A stretch of DNA of 64,000 bases from Lineolata rhizophorae (taxonomy: Eukaryota; Ascomycota; Dothideomycetes; Lineolatales; Lineolataceae). Numbering within the stretch: position 1 is the stretch's first letter; every line of letters starts with the position of its first letter. Shown here piece by piece: positions 1 to 9,945 of this stretch. The notes under the pieces are model-generated. The model worked only from the letters and a program-made list of their open reading frames with translations, did not search any database and was not told the origin of the DNA. The position numbers and the translations under genes are program-made. Location: NCBI GenBank assembly GCA_010093515.1, contig MU001677.1, forward strand, positions 180,894 to 244,893, written 5' to 3'.

Positions 1-345
1 CCGCGGGCGGACTCGTCCGTCTCGTCGTCGGCCTCGCCGTCGTCCTCGTCCTCGTCCTCGTCGCTGCGCAAAGACAAACAGCAGCAGCAGCAGCAGCCGA
101 CGGCGCAGGACGACGACGACGACGGCGACGTGCACAAGTTCGAGGAGTGGGACTTGACGGGGGCGTTGAAGGAGCATTCGGGCGTGGCGTGGCACCGGAG
201 TCTGGACGCAGACGCCGAATTTGCCCGCCTGTCGGTGCTGCTGAGGCTGAGGGCGCTGTTTTACGTCGCGTGGCTGATTGCGAATCCGGATTCGTCCGAC
301 GTGTATCGGGCGGACGGCAACGAGGCTGAGTTGCCTTTTGTGTGA
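1..345 (+). CDS. C-terminal end of an unrecognised protein (5' truncated by window edge)
   Basis: The frame is open from base 1 to the TGA at 343-345, so about 114 C-terminal residues are present. The first 40 or so are low complexity: a Ser-rich stretch, six Gln, then an Asp run (about residues 1-43). They are followed by a compact, probably folded segment beginning HKFEEWDLTGALKEHSG and ending in PFV. There is no ATG in this stretch, so the start lies outside the window. I do not recognise the family. The tail may be the last helical part of a larger nuclear or cytosolic protein whose linker is the low-complexity part; that is inference. Confidence 0.6.
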   Translation, partial: PRADSSVSSSASPSSSSSSSSLRKDKQQQQQQPTAQDDDDDGDVHKFEEWDLTGALKEHSGVAWHRSLDADAEFARLSVLLRLRALFYVAWLIANPDSSDVYRADGNEAELPFV

Positions 346-1366
346 GGTGTCGGCATGGTAGGAGGACAAGGTAGGTCTGGGTCGCGAGGTAGGTGGATTT
401 GTGTTCATTCGTCTGGTCTCTTTGTCTTCGTTGTCGTTGTGTTATATACCTGCTAGGGCCTTTATTTTCCCCGAGTTTTGCATCATGAGCTGCTTTGCAT
501 CTAGCGATTGGACTTTGGGTATCAGGTGGGTGTTGTGCATAATGGTATGGCTTGAACGCTTGAACGCGGTTACGGGATCGGTATTATAGCTGTAAATGGT
601 TTTGTAGTCTGTACTGAATAAATATCTTGAACCTGTTACTTTCACTCCATAGACTAGGAGATGTCCGTAGTCAGAATCTATTCAATCGTCTTTGTGATAG
701 AGCTGCTGCCATACTCCCCGGGCTGCAATGAGAATCGGTAGAACGAAATCGCTATAGTGTACTGAGGGGTAGTTGTGACATCTAGCAGAATCTAATGACT
801 CCACAGCGAGAGCGAATCGCAAAGGCAGACTGACCCAACAAGTTTGCCTTGGCTTCTTGGCCGCCCACTGAGCGCTGCAGTGCAGAGCACGGCTGTGTAT
901 CCCCGGCCGAGCGAATATGACTGGGCCACAATGCCACGTCAGTCTCTTCATACTGAGCCATAATGACTTCCCCTCCCACATCCCATCTCCTCGCGATCTT
1001 ACTTCTAAACACTCAGCCATATCATTTCTTTTGCATTATATTGGGCTCGTATCATGCTGTGGAATTTTTCATTCACTAATTATGGCCTCGGCAGAAGGGC
1101 TTCACTCATGCCATGGTGCAATGAGCCGCCTGGACCAGAAAACGAGCGGCTGAACAAGGCCAAGTCTTCCAAGTGCAGCTGGAATCATTGGGCTTGGCAT
1201 TACTGTCCGGACTAACCTTGCGGGGCTGGCAGTATAAGATGTGCTCAAAATCTACTGACCCTTGCTACGACGTTTTCCTCGTCAACATGCTTTGCTAATC
1301 CGAGTTCGTCTCCCGTGCTCCGTTCCAATCGCTGCCTAATCTTCGCCATTGCTCGTCGTGGAAGCC
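346..1366. other. Intergenic region
   Basis: The 3' flank of the partial gene and the promoter of the methyltransferase. A TATA-like GTATAAG lies near 1232, about 135 bases before the ATG at 1367. The short open frames here show no family resemblance and no splice-consistent structure. Confidence 0.5.
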
Positions 1367-2377
1367 ATGGCGGCATATCACAACCCGCACTGGCCCGAAG
1401 CCTACGACTTGTGGGTCGAGCACCTCTTCGGCCCAGGGCCTTACGAGGACGCAGCCGTCTTCCGAAACGCCTTCCATGGAATTATCCGCGCGAGAGGGAC
1501 ACGGCGAGAGGAACAAGAGACACCAGCAACGAATGAGCCCATCGCGGTCTTCGACCTGGGCACCGGAACCGGCCGAGTAGTTCAGGACCTGCTGGCTGGC
1601 ATCAGCCGGGAAAGCGAAGGCGGGTCCGGGTTATCGAACGCCGTCGGCGCCCCGGTCTTCGCATGGCCCTTGCGTTTCATCGGAGTGGAGCCGTCCGGTC
1701 CGATGTTGTCTCGAGCCGAGCGGCGGACCGCGCCGCTAGTAGCGAGAGTCCGCCAACTCGCCGATGACGCTAAGACCAGACTCGACGTCGCGTGGTTGCG
1801 AGGTGAAGCGTCGGATTTCGCCGACCGCGCGGAGAGCAAGGCGGCGGAGCTCTCTATTCTGCATGATGGCGGCGGCATCGTAGACCTGGTAATTTTTGCT
1901 GCTGGCGGGTTTGGACACCTGGTTGACGACGCCGAAGTGAAGGCGTTTCTGGAACAAGCTCGGAAGGCTCTCAAGCGCAATGGCCGGGTGACAGTCAGTA
2001 TTCTTCACGAGTTCCTCGTGGAGGAAGACGAATTGGACGAGGCGCAAACGGTTGGCTCGATTCTCGAAGCCAATCGCGCGGGAGCTGGTGTTGGTAGTGG
2101 CGACGCGGAGCCAATTCGACTGAAGTCACTGGATCATCCTGGCATTGCGTACGTCCGGTATCCGTCCAAAAAGTCGTGGGATGGGGAAGTGCAGAGAGAC
2201 GAGTTTGAACTTGGAGTGGTGGACCAGAACGGCAACGAGCTATACCACGAGCTGGAGTGGAAGAACAGAATCACGAGTGCTAGGCAATGGTCTGAATTGG
2301 TGAGCGCTGCGGAATTGAAGATTCTTGAGAGGATTGAAGGTACTATCCAGACGTGGTGGGTCCTTGAGAGAAAATAG
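1367..2377 (+). CDS. Class I SAM-dependent methyltransferase
   Basis: Predicted protein of 336 residues in a single exon. The start chosen is the ATG at 1367, in a strong GCCATGG context; the frame extends upstream only through a TTG. Motif I of class I methyltransferases is clear at residues 61-69 (VFDLGTGTG), preceded by an N-terminal part (HNPHWPEAYDLWVEHLFGPG) of the kind seen in fungal small-molecule methyltransferases. A hydrophobic strand (IVDLVIFAAGGFGHL, about residues 168-182) fits the motif II/post II region, and NGRVTVSILHEF fits the strand of motif III. Substrate cannot be told from the sequence. Acidic C-terminal half; no signal peptide or membrane segment. Expected to be cytosolic. 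Confidence 0.8.
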   Translation: MAAYHNPHWPEAYDLWVEHLFGPGPYEDAAVFRNAFHGIIRARGTRREEQETPATNEPIAVFDLGTGTGRVVQDLLAGISRESEGGSGLSNAVGAPVFAWPLRFIGVEPSGPMLSRAERRTAPLVARVRQLADDAKTRLDVAWLRGEASDFADRAESKAAELSILHDGGGIVDLVIFAAGGFGHLVDDAEVKAFLEQARKALKRNGRVTVSILHEFLVEEDELDEAQTVGSILEANRAGAGVGSGDAEPIRLKSLDHPGIAYVRYPSKKSWDGEVQRDEFELGVVDQNGNELYHELEWKNRITSARQWSELVSAAELKILERIEGTIQTWWVLERK

Positions 2378-3327
2378 GCATCCAATTAACTTAAAATCAA
2401 TCAATTAAGTCTACTGAGCCACGGGCGAGTGAATTGAAAGAGTAATGAATCAAATAATCAGTCCGTCCGAACTCAGTACATCAATTCCTATCCAAATAAG
2501 GAAGCCAGATCTAGATTCGCCGCCCATGGAAATGTTGCGGAACGCACGGCAGTTGCTCGGTTCCCTGCATGACGATCCCCCGCAAAGTCATGATTGAGAT
2601 AGGCTCACATACATACTGCGAGCAGCAAGGCACTGACCGACCTGATGTCTTGCAGCATGCACTATTTGCCCTGCAGAAATGCCGGAAAGGACGAAACAGA
2701 AGAGCCTGCCAAGCTCCTTACCCCTTCCAGCTAGTGCCTTCTGTGTAAGTGGCTGATGCCGCCGGGGATTGCCGCGCCTGTCCCTTATCTTATCAATATC
2801 CGCGCGGAAGCTCCCAGTTCGGGGCGAATCCGCGTTTCTGAAAAGAACCGTGGGAGCCACGAGGAAGTCCGCAGAATGCCTAGCAGGCATGGCTGAGTAG
2901 TAGAAGAAATAGCTCGCAAGTCAGTAGATGAAATAACGTTTTCAATCATATTTTGGGCCCTACTATTCGTCCTAAGCTCGGCCAACGTGGCTCGAGGCCG
3001 GCCACACGATTGTGCCTTGGGGATAGCCCAGCCTTCTTTCCGCCCGGTCACCGCCTGCGTGTGGGCGACACCCCAGGCAGAGACGTCCTGCTTGTAACAC
3101 TCCCGAGTATTTTCTCCTCGATAGCTTCGTTGGAGTTGCGTGCTGCCAACGTACGCCTCTTCGCACGCAATTACGCCTTCCAACCTGGGCTCCGTGAAGG
3201 GCGACGTCGTTCTCCTTTGCACAGCAACTAGCTGTACGCCGTCCGCAGCGACCGCACTTCAAGCTCCAGCAGAGCAAGACCTAACGACACCTGCTACGTG
3301 TGTCACCGATCGGTCTCGCCTGGAAAA
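2378..3327. other. Intergenic region
   Basis: The first 120 bases after the methyltransferase stop are AT-rich and probably the 3' UTR. The rest has only short overlapping open frames on both strands with no convincing codon pattern. The 100 bases before 3328 are probably the 5' leader of the next gene. Confidence 0.4.
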
Positions 3328-4535
3328 ATGTCGAACGCACCACCATCATCCGGTACAGGCCCGAGCTCCATCCGGTCGTTATTCTCGTCCTTTACTAATG
3401 TGCGCCCGTGCGTGGCAGATCGTTTTTGGCTTGACACGCTCTTTAATCCAGGAGACTCGCCCGATTCCACGGCGGGCCAAGCCAACGGCGGCACCAGCAC
3501 TGCTGTCCAGGGCGCACTCGAGCTAGCCAACCTCGGCGGTCGTCCGTCCCTCGCACCCTCCACCGACGACAACTCGGTGCCGGACAGTAATAGGTTTTGG
3601 TCTGGTCCAAAAGATCCGCCTAGCACCCGGCCTACCTCGCGGTATTCTACCGATGGTGAGGCCCGAGCCTCGACGCCGTCGTTGCAGCTTCCATCAGCGA
3701 CCGACGAGGCTAATTCCAGCTACAACCCGGGTGGAAATACTTCGTCGTTGGACGTTGGAATTAACCCATCGTCGGGAAAAAGCGTCAACACTCTGTCGTC
3801 TATTGCGTCGTCGACCGGTCAGAAGGGCTATAAGGATCACCATGATCGTCATGATCGTGATATGATAGGCCTTGGAGGATGGTCCGAAGAGTGCGGGAAC
3901 GTAGGGCCAATTCCGAGGCAGATCGAACTTAGCGATACGACGAGCCGCCGAAGCAATACGTTTCCAATCTGCGAATCGGATTCCCCTCTCCCAACGTCCC
4001 AAGGCAGCGTCCGACTCCACGGCTCCAGATCCAACTACAATGTAGATCGTCTAAACCTGTGTTCCGAGCGTCACAACTCTATTGTGCCCAGGGGTGATCA
4101 AAGCAGCCTAAGTGCAAGCGCGATTTCGGGCTCCGGCGCGGAATTACGAGTCTCGGATAATCGTAAGTGCATATTCCTGCCTCTAGAGTTGCCCTGCTTA
4201 CCACCAAGATAGTCCAACGCCTCCGTCGCAGGGCCACCCCACCGGGTCGCTATGACGAAGAGCATGCCACAGGCGGAAATTTCGAAAGGGAAACGCCTGG
4301 AACGAGGAGCAACAAGATTCAGACCTTTCTCTGGAAGTTTTTCGTCGGAGTCGTTGCCGTAGTCATCATTGCAATGCTAAGTATCGCAATTTATGACACC
4401 ATATTTTTGAAGGACGGCGTTCAGGCCATGAAGGAAATCGCGAAAAAGCTTGGAGAGGTCTGTATCGAAAGGGGATGTAGGAAAGACGAGGAGTCTGATG
4501 CAAAAGAGACTTCTGTGAGCCGGCACATGATGTAA
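3328..4535 (+). CDS. Ser-rich single-pass membrane protein, unknown function
   Basis: Two exons, 3328-4162 and 4213-4535, joined by a 50-base intron (GTAAGT donor, CTTAC near the branch position, ATAG acceptor); the join keeps the frame and gives about 385 residues. Residues 1-280 are Ser/Thr/Pro/Asn-rich and look disordered, with a His/Asp patch (KDHHDRHDRD). Exon 2 adds a basic stretch (QRLRRRA) and then one strong membrane segment, about residues 317-340 (FLWKFFVGVVAVVIIAMLSI). A tail of about 45 residues follows, with two Cys (CIERGC). No cleavable signal is seen, so a cytosolic N-terminus with a tail in the lumen or outside is likely (inference). I do not recognise the family. The ATG at 3328 is preferred because the frame upstream has no other ATG. 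Confidence 0.65.
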
Positions 4536-6814
4536 TAACTTGAGGGGCCGGTTGCATGAGCAGCCTACTCGGCAAGGGGCGTCGACCAAGCAGTAGTTAC
4601 CCATTTCTTTTTCCCCTTCCTTGCCCCTCAAATCATTCGACGGCTTGTTCTCTCGGTATATCTCGGCGCTCTTAGCTCGTTACGTTGCCAGCGGTGATAC
4701 AGGGCGTACCATATTTGCCGTGATGCCCTGGGACTTCATGCACGGACTTTGCCATTTTGATGCTGATGGGGTTTTCATGGCCCGGAAAGAAAAGGGGGGA
4801 CGGTTAAGATGTCTCCTCATGCATAACATGTTCGATTTTTGATTCTCGTTCGTCTCTTGGTTCTATTCCCGATTCCAGGTTTGCCAGTTAGGGTGTTGTC
4901 TTTCGGTCCATTGTTGCTATCGTATCTTTTTCATATTTTACGATCTTTCATAAGAGGGAGGGGCGTGAGATACATCGTCGAAGACGAAAATTTCTACCTC
5001 CTACTATTTTGAGTTTAAACGCCGGATGGCCAGCGGATCGAGCCGTCATCAAATCTTGGCGAAGGCTTTGTACATGTAATAGTCCGTATTATTTTGATTC
5101 CGGCTCAGATGGACGATTTGGCAGGTCCGATACGTTCGGCGGTGATTGATTGGACGAAGCCCAACGTCTCGGCGCAAGGCTGAGGTTTGCGTCTCAGCCT
5201 CGCGGTGATTTCGGCCCGAATTCTTCCGCGAACGGACTTGTTGACAACGCCATGTCCTGGAATGCAGCCGTTTCATCGTGGCGCGACAACGTCTGTCATG
5301 TTACACAGCGTCTTCTCCTTTCAGACCACCTGTGCGGGCTTTTTGAGGCCGGGAAGATTCGTTCGAGCATTTGCTCAGGCGACTGGCCCGCTTTCACATG
5401 ACTGAAATCTGCACGACCACGTTTCCGTGGCCCCCTGCCGTGACCCGGCCGAGAGTACCGAGCAGGACCAATGTGGGGAAGCAACGTATCCGCTCCCATG
5501 CAACTGGGACCTCCAGACGTGCGTCGGCTCTGCGGCCCTGATTTGACTGCCCGTGGTCCCGGTAGCACAGAGTGATGCGCTTCATCGTAGGACGACCGAG
5601 CTCTCAGCTGACACTTGACCGTCTTTCCTCTTTCGAAAGACGGACCGGGTCAAAGAACTGAGCTATCATCTCCAGAAAATAGGCTGAGATACACAGCATG
5701 TTCGCTCGATACCTTCTTACGTCGCCCTTTACGTACCTCTCCCAGGAGACGCGCAAGAAGGCTTCTATTTAAGCAGCGCCCTGGGACCGAGAGCCGTACC
5801 TGCGGTAAGGCTGCGACTCCAGCGTTTCCACCTCTCCATCCAGGCGGTGCTAACGTCTCCGCGCGGTACGGAATCGCCTTAGCGGCTTCGATGGCGAAGT
5901 GCCGATCAGCGGCGATTCTCGCTTCCGACAGGCCCGCAGCGTGCATCCAGGCCGTTGACGCAGGGTGGTCGATGAAGCTGCTGCTCTTCCAATAGCCTGG
6001 TTCCAGGGCGCATTAACCGCCCTCCTAGCGCCCACACCCATCGAGCTCGGTAGCACCGGCGAGCACGCCAGGCCGACCGCAAAGGTTTTCGGACTCGGAC
6101 TCGGCTCGGAATCCTTGGGAGGCAATCGAACTTAACCTATGTCAAGGCCCAATGCTTATCAATAAAACCCGCTCGGGCGGTTATAGGCGGCATTCGACCT
6201 CTTCTCCCGCCCGCAGACACTTCTCAATGGCTCCGGGGACAATTCAGTTCTGACTGAATCCACCACCCCGTTGATCCGGTGACCCACTGCGCGTCGCGAC
6301 GATTCCTACTTTCTGGCCTAGCGAAGCGCGCTTAGCTTGGGAGCTCGTTTGCGGCAACCGGAGCCATTGGACGGTGCGGATGTGTTAATGCCCGGTTGCG
6401 CGCTAGCCTGGCGTCAATCGGCCAGATATCGAATTGAGTTCATCTAACAAGGCATGCCGGCCTGAACAACACACCCGCCAAGTCGTGATGCCATCACGCT
6501 GACAATCCCCCAACTGCTTGGCCAATTGTGTATATGCTTATTGCCTTGCCAGCTCAGCAGCCGCAGCCCGAAGCGAGATGCCCTGATGGCTGCGGAGCCG
6601 CATTCGAGAATACTATATCTTCGATGGCTTTGTGCCGTCTGTTCTCACACTATCTGCACTAGGTCTGACATTTCTACGCCTTCAAACCCATTTCGGTGTT
6701 TTGTTCTTCCCTTTATCTTTTCTTATTCAGATTTTGTGTGCGCTACGCATACCATGGCCCAATCAAACAGTACGCCTCAAACTCTACGTTCGCTTTCCTT
6801 TCCTGACAGAAGTG
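4536..6814. other. Long intergenic region, no gene recognised
   Basis: About 2.3 kb without a supportable gene. Open frames up to 137 codons occur on both strands (for example 5615-5995), but none has a recognisable motif, good start context or splice continuity. The segment 6520-6814 is pyrimidine-rich and probably the leader of the small gene at 6815. An upstream ATG in strong context (ACCATGG at 6754) sits in another frame from that gene. Confidence 0.4.
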
Positions 6815-7192
6815 ATGCCCAAATCAGGTTCCTCCCATCACCAGGACGATTCTGCTGCTTCCGAGTAAGTTGCTTTCTGCTATCCAACCCGCGCATGTTC
6901 AAGCTAATCTTGATAAAGTGCGGCTACTATAGCATCTGAGCATACCGAAAGGCGTCGGTCTCTCGATAGTGACGCCCGCATGCCTGAAGTCACATCACAG
7001 CAACAGCGAGAAGAAATCTTGCGAGAGGTTGGAGCTGGGCAGCGTATTTCCATTCCACCGTCGAGCTCCCAACAACACACGGACGGCGATGATAAACCAC
7101 GCAACGGTCGAGCCAATGGAACGCATAAATGTAAGTCTCGCTCCTTCTTGATCTAGAGTCAGTAGCTAATACATATTCTAGCGGCCAAGTGA
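6815..7192 (+). CDS. Small hydrophilic protein of 90 residues, three exons
   Basis: Not visible as one open frame. Exons are 6815-6864, 6919-7130 and 7182-7192. Both introns (54 and 51 bases) have GTAAGT donors, a GCTAAT branch motif 9-12 bases before the acceptor, and AG ends, and the frame stays open across both joins. The product starts MPKSGSSHHQDDSAASD, has a charged helical middle (QQQREEILREVGAGQRISIP) and ends NGTHKSAK. No signal peptide or membrane segment; strongly hydrophilic, probably partly disordered. I do not recognise the family. The last exon codes only for the final residues. The start could lie further upstream if another 5' exon exists. Confidence 0.55.
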
Positions 7193-7892
7193 TAGGATCG
7201 GATTCGTTGCGACCTTTAACGTCGCAAGCTTCGGCGCTCTGTGCATTTGTAGATGTGGTTGCACGACGCACCTCTCCGAATCCAGTTCGGTAGACAGGCA
7301 CTACCGATAGTCTTATCTCTTTTGTCGCGTAACAGATACGCCTTTTACGACTTTTGGGACGCTGATCAATTTACATCATCTCATCTCATACTTGCGTTGT
7401 GGATCTGCTATGCTGCAGATGTACTGTCTCTCTAAAGGCCGAGCTTGACATCAAATTGCAACTGAGTTTCCTTTCTTCGCGAATGGACATGCTTCTATTG
7501 ACCGTTGTTTGGCTTAACGAATTTACGCGACCACATATTTGCTGCTCTTTTAGCTCCGACATTCACTCTAGCTTGCGAAATAGTTGTCTATGATTTACCT
7601 GCGGCTAGTACACTTGCTTTGTGTTGTGATGTCGAACCAGAAAACGTTATGGCATCAACCAGGAGCGCATTCGAGAATGAACAGAGTCTAATTAATTGAC
7701 TCAGTCTCGTCTTGTGCTCAAGTGGCGAGCTCTGAGAGGTTCTTCAATCATGTAGGGCACTGTAAAGTGCGATCTTGCTTCAGGACGCCTGATAGTTAGA
7801 AATTTAACCTGTGTCCATAAATTGGCTTTCCAGATCCTAGTGCCAGCAAAATAGTTATAAGATGAACGTATAGGATGAAATGCATGCCAATA
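7193..7892. other. Intergenic region
   Basis: About 700 bases, moderately AT-rich, with no supportable gene. Probably the 3' flank of the small gene followed by DNA into which the transposon relic inserted. Confidence 0.4.
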
Positions 7893-7928
7893 CGGAGGAG
7901 CCTTCCAAAAGTTCCCGCGCGACAGGGG
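7893..7928 (+). repeat. Left terminal inverted repeat of the Tc1/mariner relic
   Basis: 36 bases identical to the reverse complement of 8542-8577. Homology continues inward, imperfectly, through tandem CAGGGG-type subrepeats to about 7970. Confidence 0.9.
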
Positions 7929-8078
7929 CCTGGGACGGGTCAGGACAGGGGTCAGGACAGGGTCAGCGACACTTCTAAATTAGGAGAAATCTATCTACCT
8001 TTACCTGCATTTCTATCTTCTAGGTATTTATTTCCACCTTCAAGTTTAATAATCTTCTGGATATAGATTAGAATTCTC

Positions 8079-8426
8079 TTAATCTATGCTTGAATCTGCT
8101 TTTAAAGCAGTATATCCTATTACGCTTCCCAAACTCTTATTGCCATATCGGCCCTTGCGTACTTTCTCGATTATAGAATCGATCGTTTCGTCCGTCTACT
8201 TCGTTAGGCGCCCTGAACGAGGTGTATCTATAACGTACTCGTCGCGTACGATAATTAGTGTAGTATTTAGGTCAAAGCCCTGCTTAACAGCGCGAGAAAA
8301 GATAGCTTGAATAGTCCGCTTTGGTACACCGGTAATAGTTGAGATTTTAGCTGTTGTCTTGCTACATGAAGCTGATTTCAAGCTAATAATAAGCGCACGA
8401 GTTGCGATATCAGTATTTAGAGCCAT
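8079..8426 (-). pseudogene. Tc1-like transposase N-terminal fragment
   Basis: From an ATG at 8426 the minus strand codes for 76 residues with a helix-turn-helix of the kind in fungal Tc1-like transposases (STITGVPKRTIQAIFSRA) and the linker motif DTPRSGRLTK, which in the family precedes the second DNA-binding domain. A TAG at 8196-8198 follows; the same frame then continues with recognisable family sequence (DETIDSIIEKVRKGRYG) before a TAA at 8079. The TAG stands where the family usually has Gln, so CAG to TAG is the likely change, as expected from repeat-induced point mutation. The rest of the transposase is missing. Confidence 0.7.
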
Positions 8427-8541
8427 TGAATAACGATAAGGTTATAGAAAGATAGAGAATTCGCATCGTAGCTACTCTATACATAAGAAAAGGGTAGAAA
8501 TAACCCCTGTCCTGACCCCTGTCCCAGACCCCTGTCCCAGA

Positions 8542-8577
8542 CCCCTGTCGCGCGGGAACTTTTGGAAGGCTCCTCCG
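8542..8577 (-). repeat. Right terminal inverted repeat of the Tc1/mariner relic
   Basis: Mirror copy of 7893-7928, 36 of 36 bases. Inward of it lie at least three tandem copies of a 13-base unit, CCCCTGTCCCAGA and variants (about 8503-8550). Confidence 0.9.
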
Positions 8578-8693
8578 TGGACCAGTAATCATCACATGAC
8601 CACGCGCGGCCCAGTCGAAGACTTTCACCCCACACCTGCGCCTCCATCTCGGCCAACCACCTTCAACCACACACCCTCCTTGACCCCGCAACA

Positions 8694-9230
8694 ATGCCCC
8701 CAGTGCGCCGCACCGTGCAGCGCGAAAAGTCCAAGCCCACGCTCGAGCGCAAAGACGGCCTCCTTGCGCGCATCAAGGCCAAGGAGCAGCAGCAATCCAC
8801 ATCTCGATGCGCGTCCTCGACATCGGTCTCTAGCGGGGCTGGGGCCGACGCCCCCGATGCGCGTGAACGCAAAATCGCCGTTTCACGCCTGCCGGCCACG
8901 CTCGCCGTGCTGGACATGGTAGTCGCGCACGGGCCGGGCGGCGCTGCGGCCGAATCTGCGGCCGAAGGGAGGGGCGACGATGGTGCGGAGGCGGCGGGGC
9001 GGGACCAGCGGAGGGTCACGATTGGGTTTGACGAGCTGGTGCGGCGGGTGCGGAGCACGGGGGGCACGATTCTCTCTGCGAAGGAAGCGGAACTGTGCGT
9101 GGTGGTTATGGCGGAGACGAGGCCGGAGTATGTGCAGGTGGTGAAGAGAGGTGTGGTTAAATGCGTGGTGGTTAGTCAGGGGAGGAGGCCTGACGTTGCT
9201 GAGATGAAGGAGCTGGCGGATGCAGCGTGA
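8694..9230 (+). CDS. Cdt1 C-terminal winged-helix domain protein
   Basis: Single exon, 178 residues, start ATG at 8694. The N-terminal part is basic and contains KDGLLARIKAKE, followed by a Ser/Ala/Gly-rich linker. It then has RLPATLAVLDMV and, after a second linker, a compact C-terminal part (about residues 108-170: TIGFDELVRRVRSTGG, LSAKEAELCVVVMAETRPEY, VQVVKRGVVKCVVV). This order (LLxRIxxKE helix, RLP helix, xEEAE helix, final beta strand) is that of the C-terminal domain of the replication licensing factor Cdt1, which contacts the MCM helicase. The protein lacks the geminin-binding middle domain of animal Cdt1, as expected for short fungal members. The role in licensing is by family inference. 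The promoter holds a transposon relic ending 117 bases before the ATG. Confidence 0.65.
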   Translation: MPPVRRTVQREKSKPTLERKDGLLARIKAKEQQQSTSRCASSTSVSSGAGADAPDARERKIAVSRLPATLAVLDMVVAHGPGGAAAESAAEGRGDDGAEAAGRDQRRVTIGFDELVRRVRSTGGTILSAKEAELCVVVMAETRPEYVQVVKRGVVKCVVVSQGRRPDVAEMKELADAA

Positions 9231-9945
9231 GGAAGCACGTCAATTGAGGTATTCAGATGGTGACTACAAAAGGTTTTAAGTCAGGAAGCATGGTAGGGCG
9301 AGTTTTAGAGATACCATCAAGACGGTATTGGCGTTTGTGCAGACTTTTTATGCTTCTTTTCTTCTTTTCTTTTAGTAGACTTTTGAATATTATGTGCTCT
9401 TCACGAGCCTAGGGGCTTCTGTGCTGTGTTTGTGCGGCTTTTGGAAGTTAGAGGTCAGACCCACACAAGCCATTTTGCATTTGACAATGTATTTCTTATC
9501 CATCTTGCAGAGCCTCAGAAGAAACAATTGATGTTGTGAATAGTATATGAACTGTAAATATAAGCGATGCAGCACATGGACTGTTAGTTCTTCACCTATC
9601 GTGGGTGGCATTCCTTTCTGGGCAGGTGGGTTGCTAGCTAGCTACCAATCTCGGCCTAGCCTCACTTATCTCCCAATCTCTGCCTACTTCTTATACACGT
9701 CCACGTTCGACGATACCGACAAGAGAGTTTACCTTCCTATCCAAGCATGCCGTATTATCTCCAATCAAATGGATGGATACTGGTGTTGGAATTGATATAG
9801 GTGGAAAGTACAGCAGTCTGCGCTACTGGGCATTAAATAATGTGAAAATAAAATTAGACATAAAACTCAGGGAAAAAGAAAAAAAGAAAAGAGGAAGGAC
9901 GCTGCTTACAAAATCGAGCGCAGAAGACTAGACCATACATAGCCA
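9231..9945. other. Intergenic region between convergent genes
   Basis: 3' flanks of the Cdt1-domain gene (plus) and the OPT transporter gene (minus). A/T-rich; an A-rich tract near 9840-9895 is probably part of the transporter 3' UTR on the other strand. No gene seen. Confidence 0.45.

Larger units (their letters stand above)
7893..8577 (-). mobile_element. Internally shortened Tc1/mariner-type DNA transposon relic
   Basis: A 685-base element bounded by perfect 36-base inverted repeats starting CGGAGGAGCC. Inside each end is a run of short degenerate repeats of the type CAGGGGTCTGGGA / CAGGGGTCAGGA. The interior codes on the minus strand for the N-terminal helix-turn-helix part of a fungal Tc1-like transposase; the catalytic DDE/D part is absent, so the copy cannot move by itself. 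The left flank is TA, the expected target site, while the right flank is TG, so the duplication has decayed or was imperfect. The interior is much richer in A/T than its flanks, which fits repeat-induced point mutation. It sits 117 bases upstream of the next gene's ATG. Confidence 0.8.

Noticed and set aside
5615-5995. 126-codon open frame as a possible gene
   Set aside because: No family resemblance, no start context, an overlapping frame of similar length on the other strand.
6754-6814. ATG at 6754 (ACCATGG) as the start of the small protein
   Set aside because: It is out of frame with 6815. Joining it would need a 40-base intron with a branch site too near the acceptor. It may be an upstream open frame.
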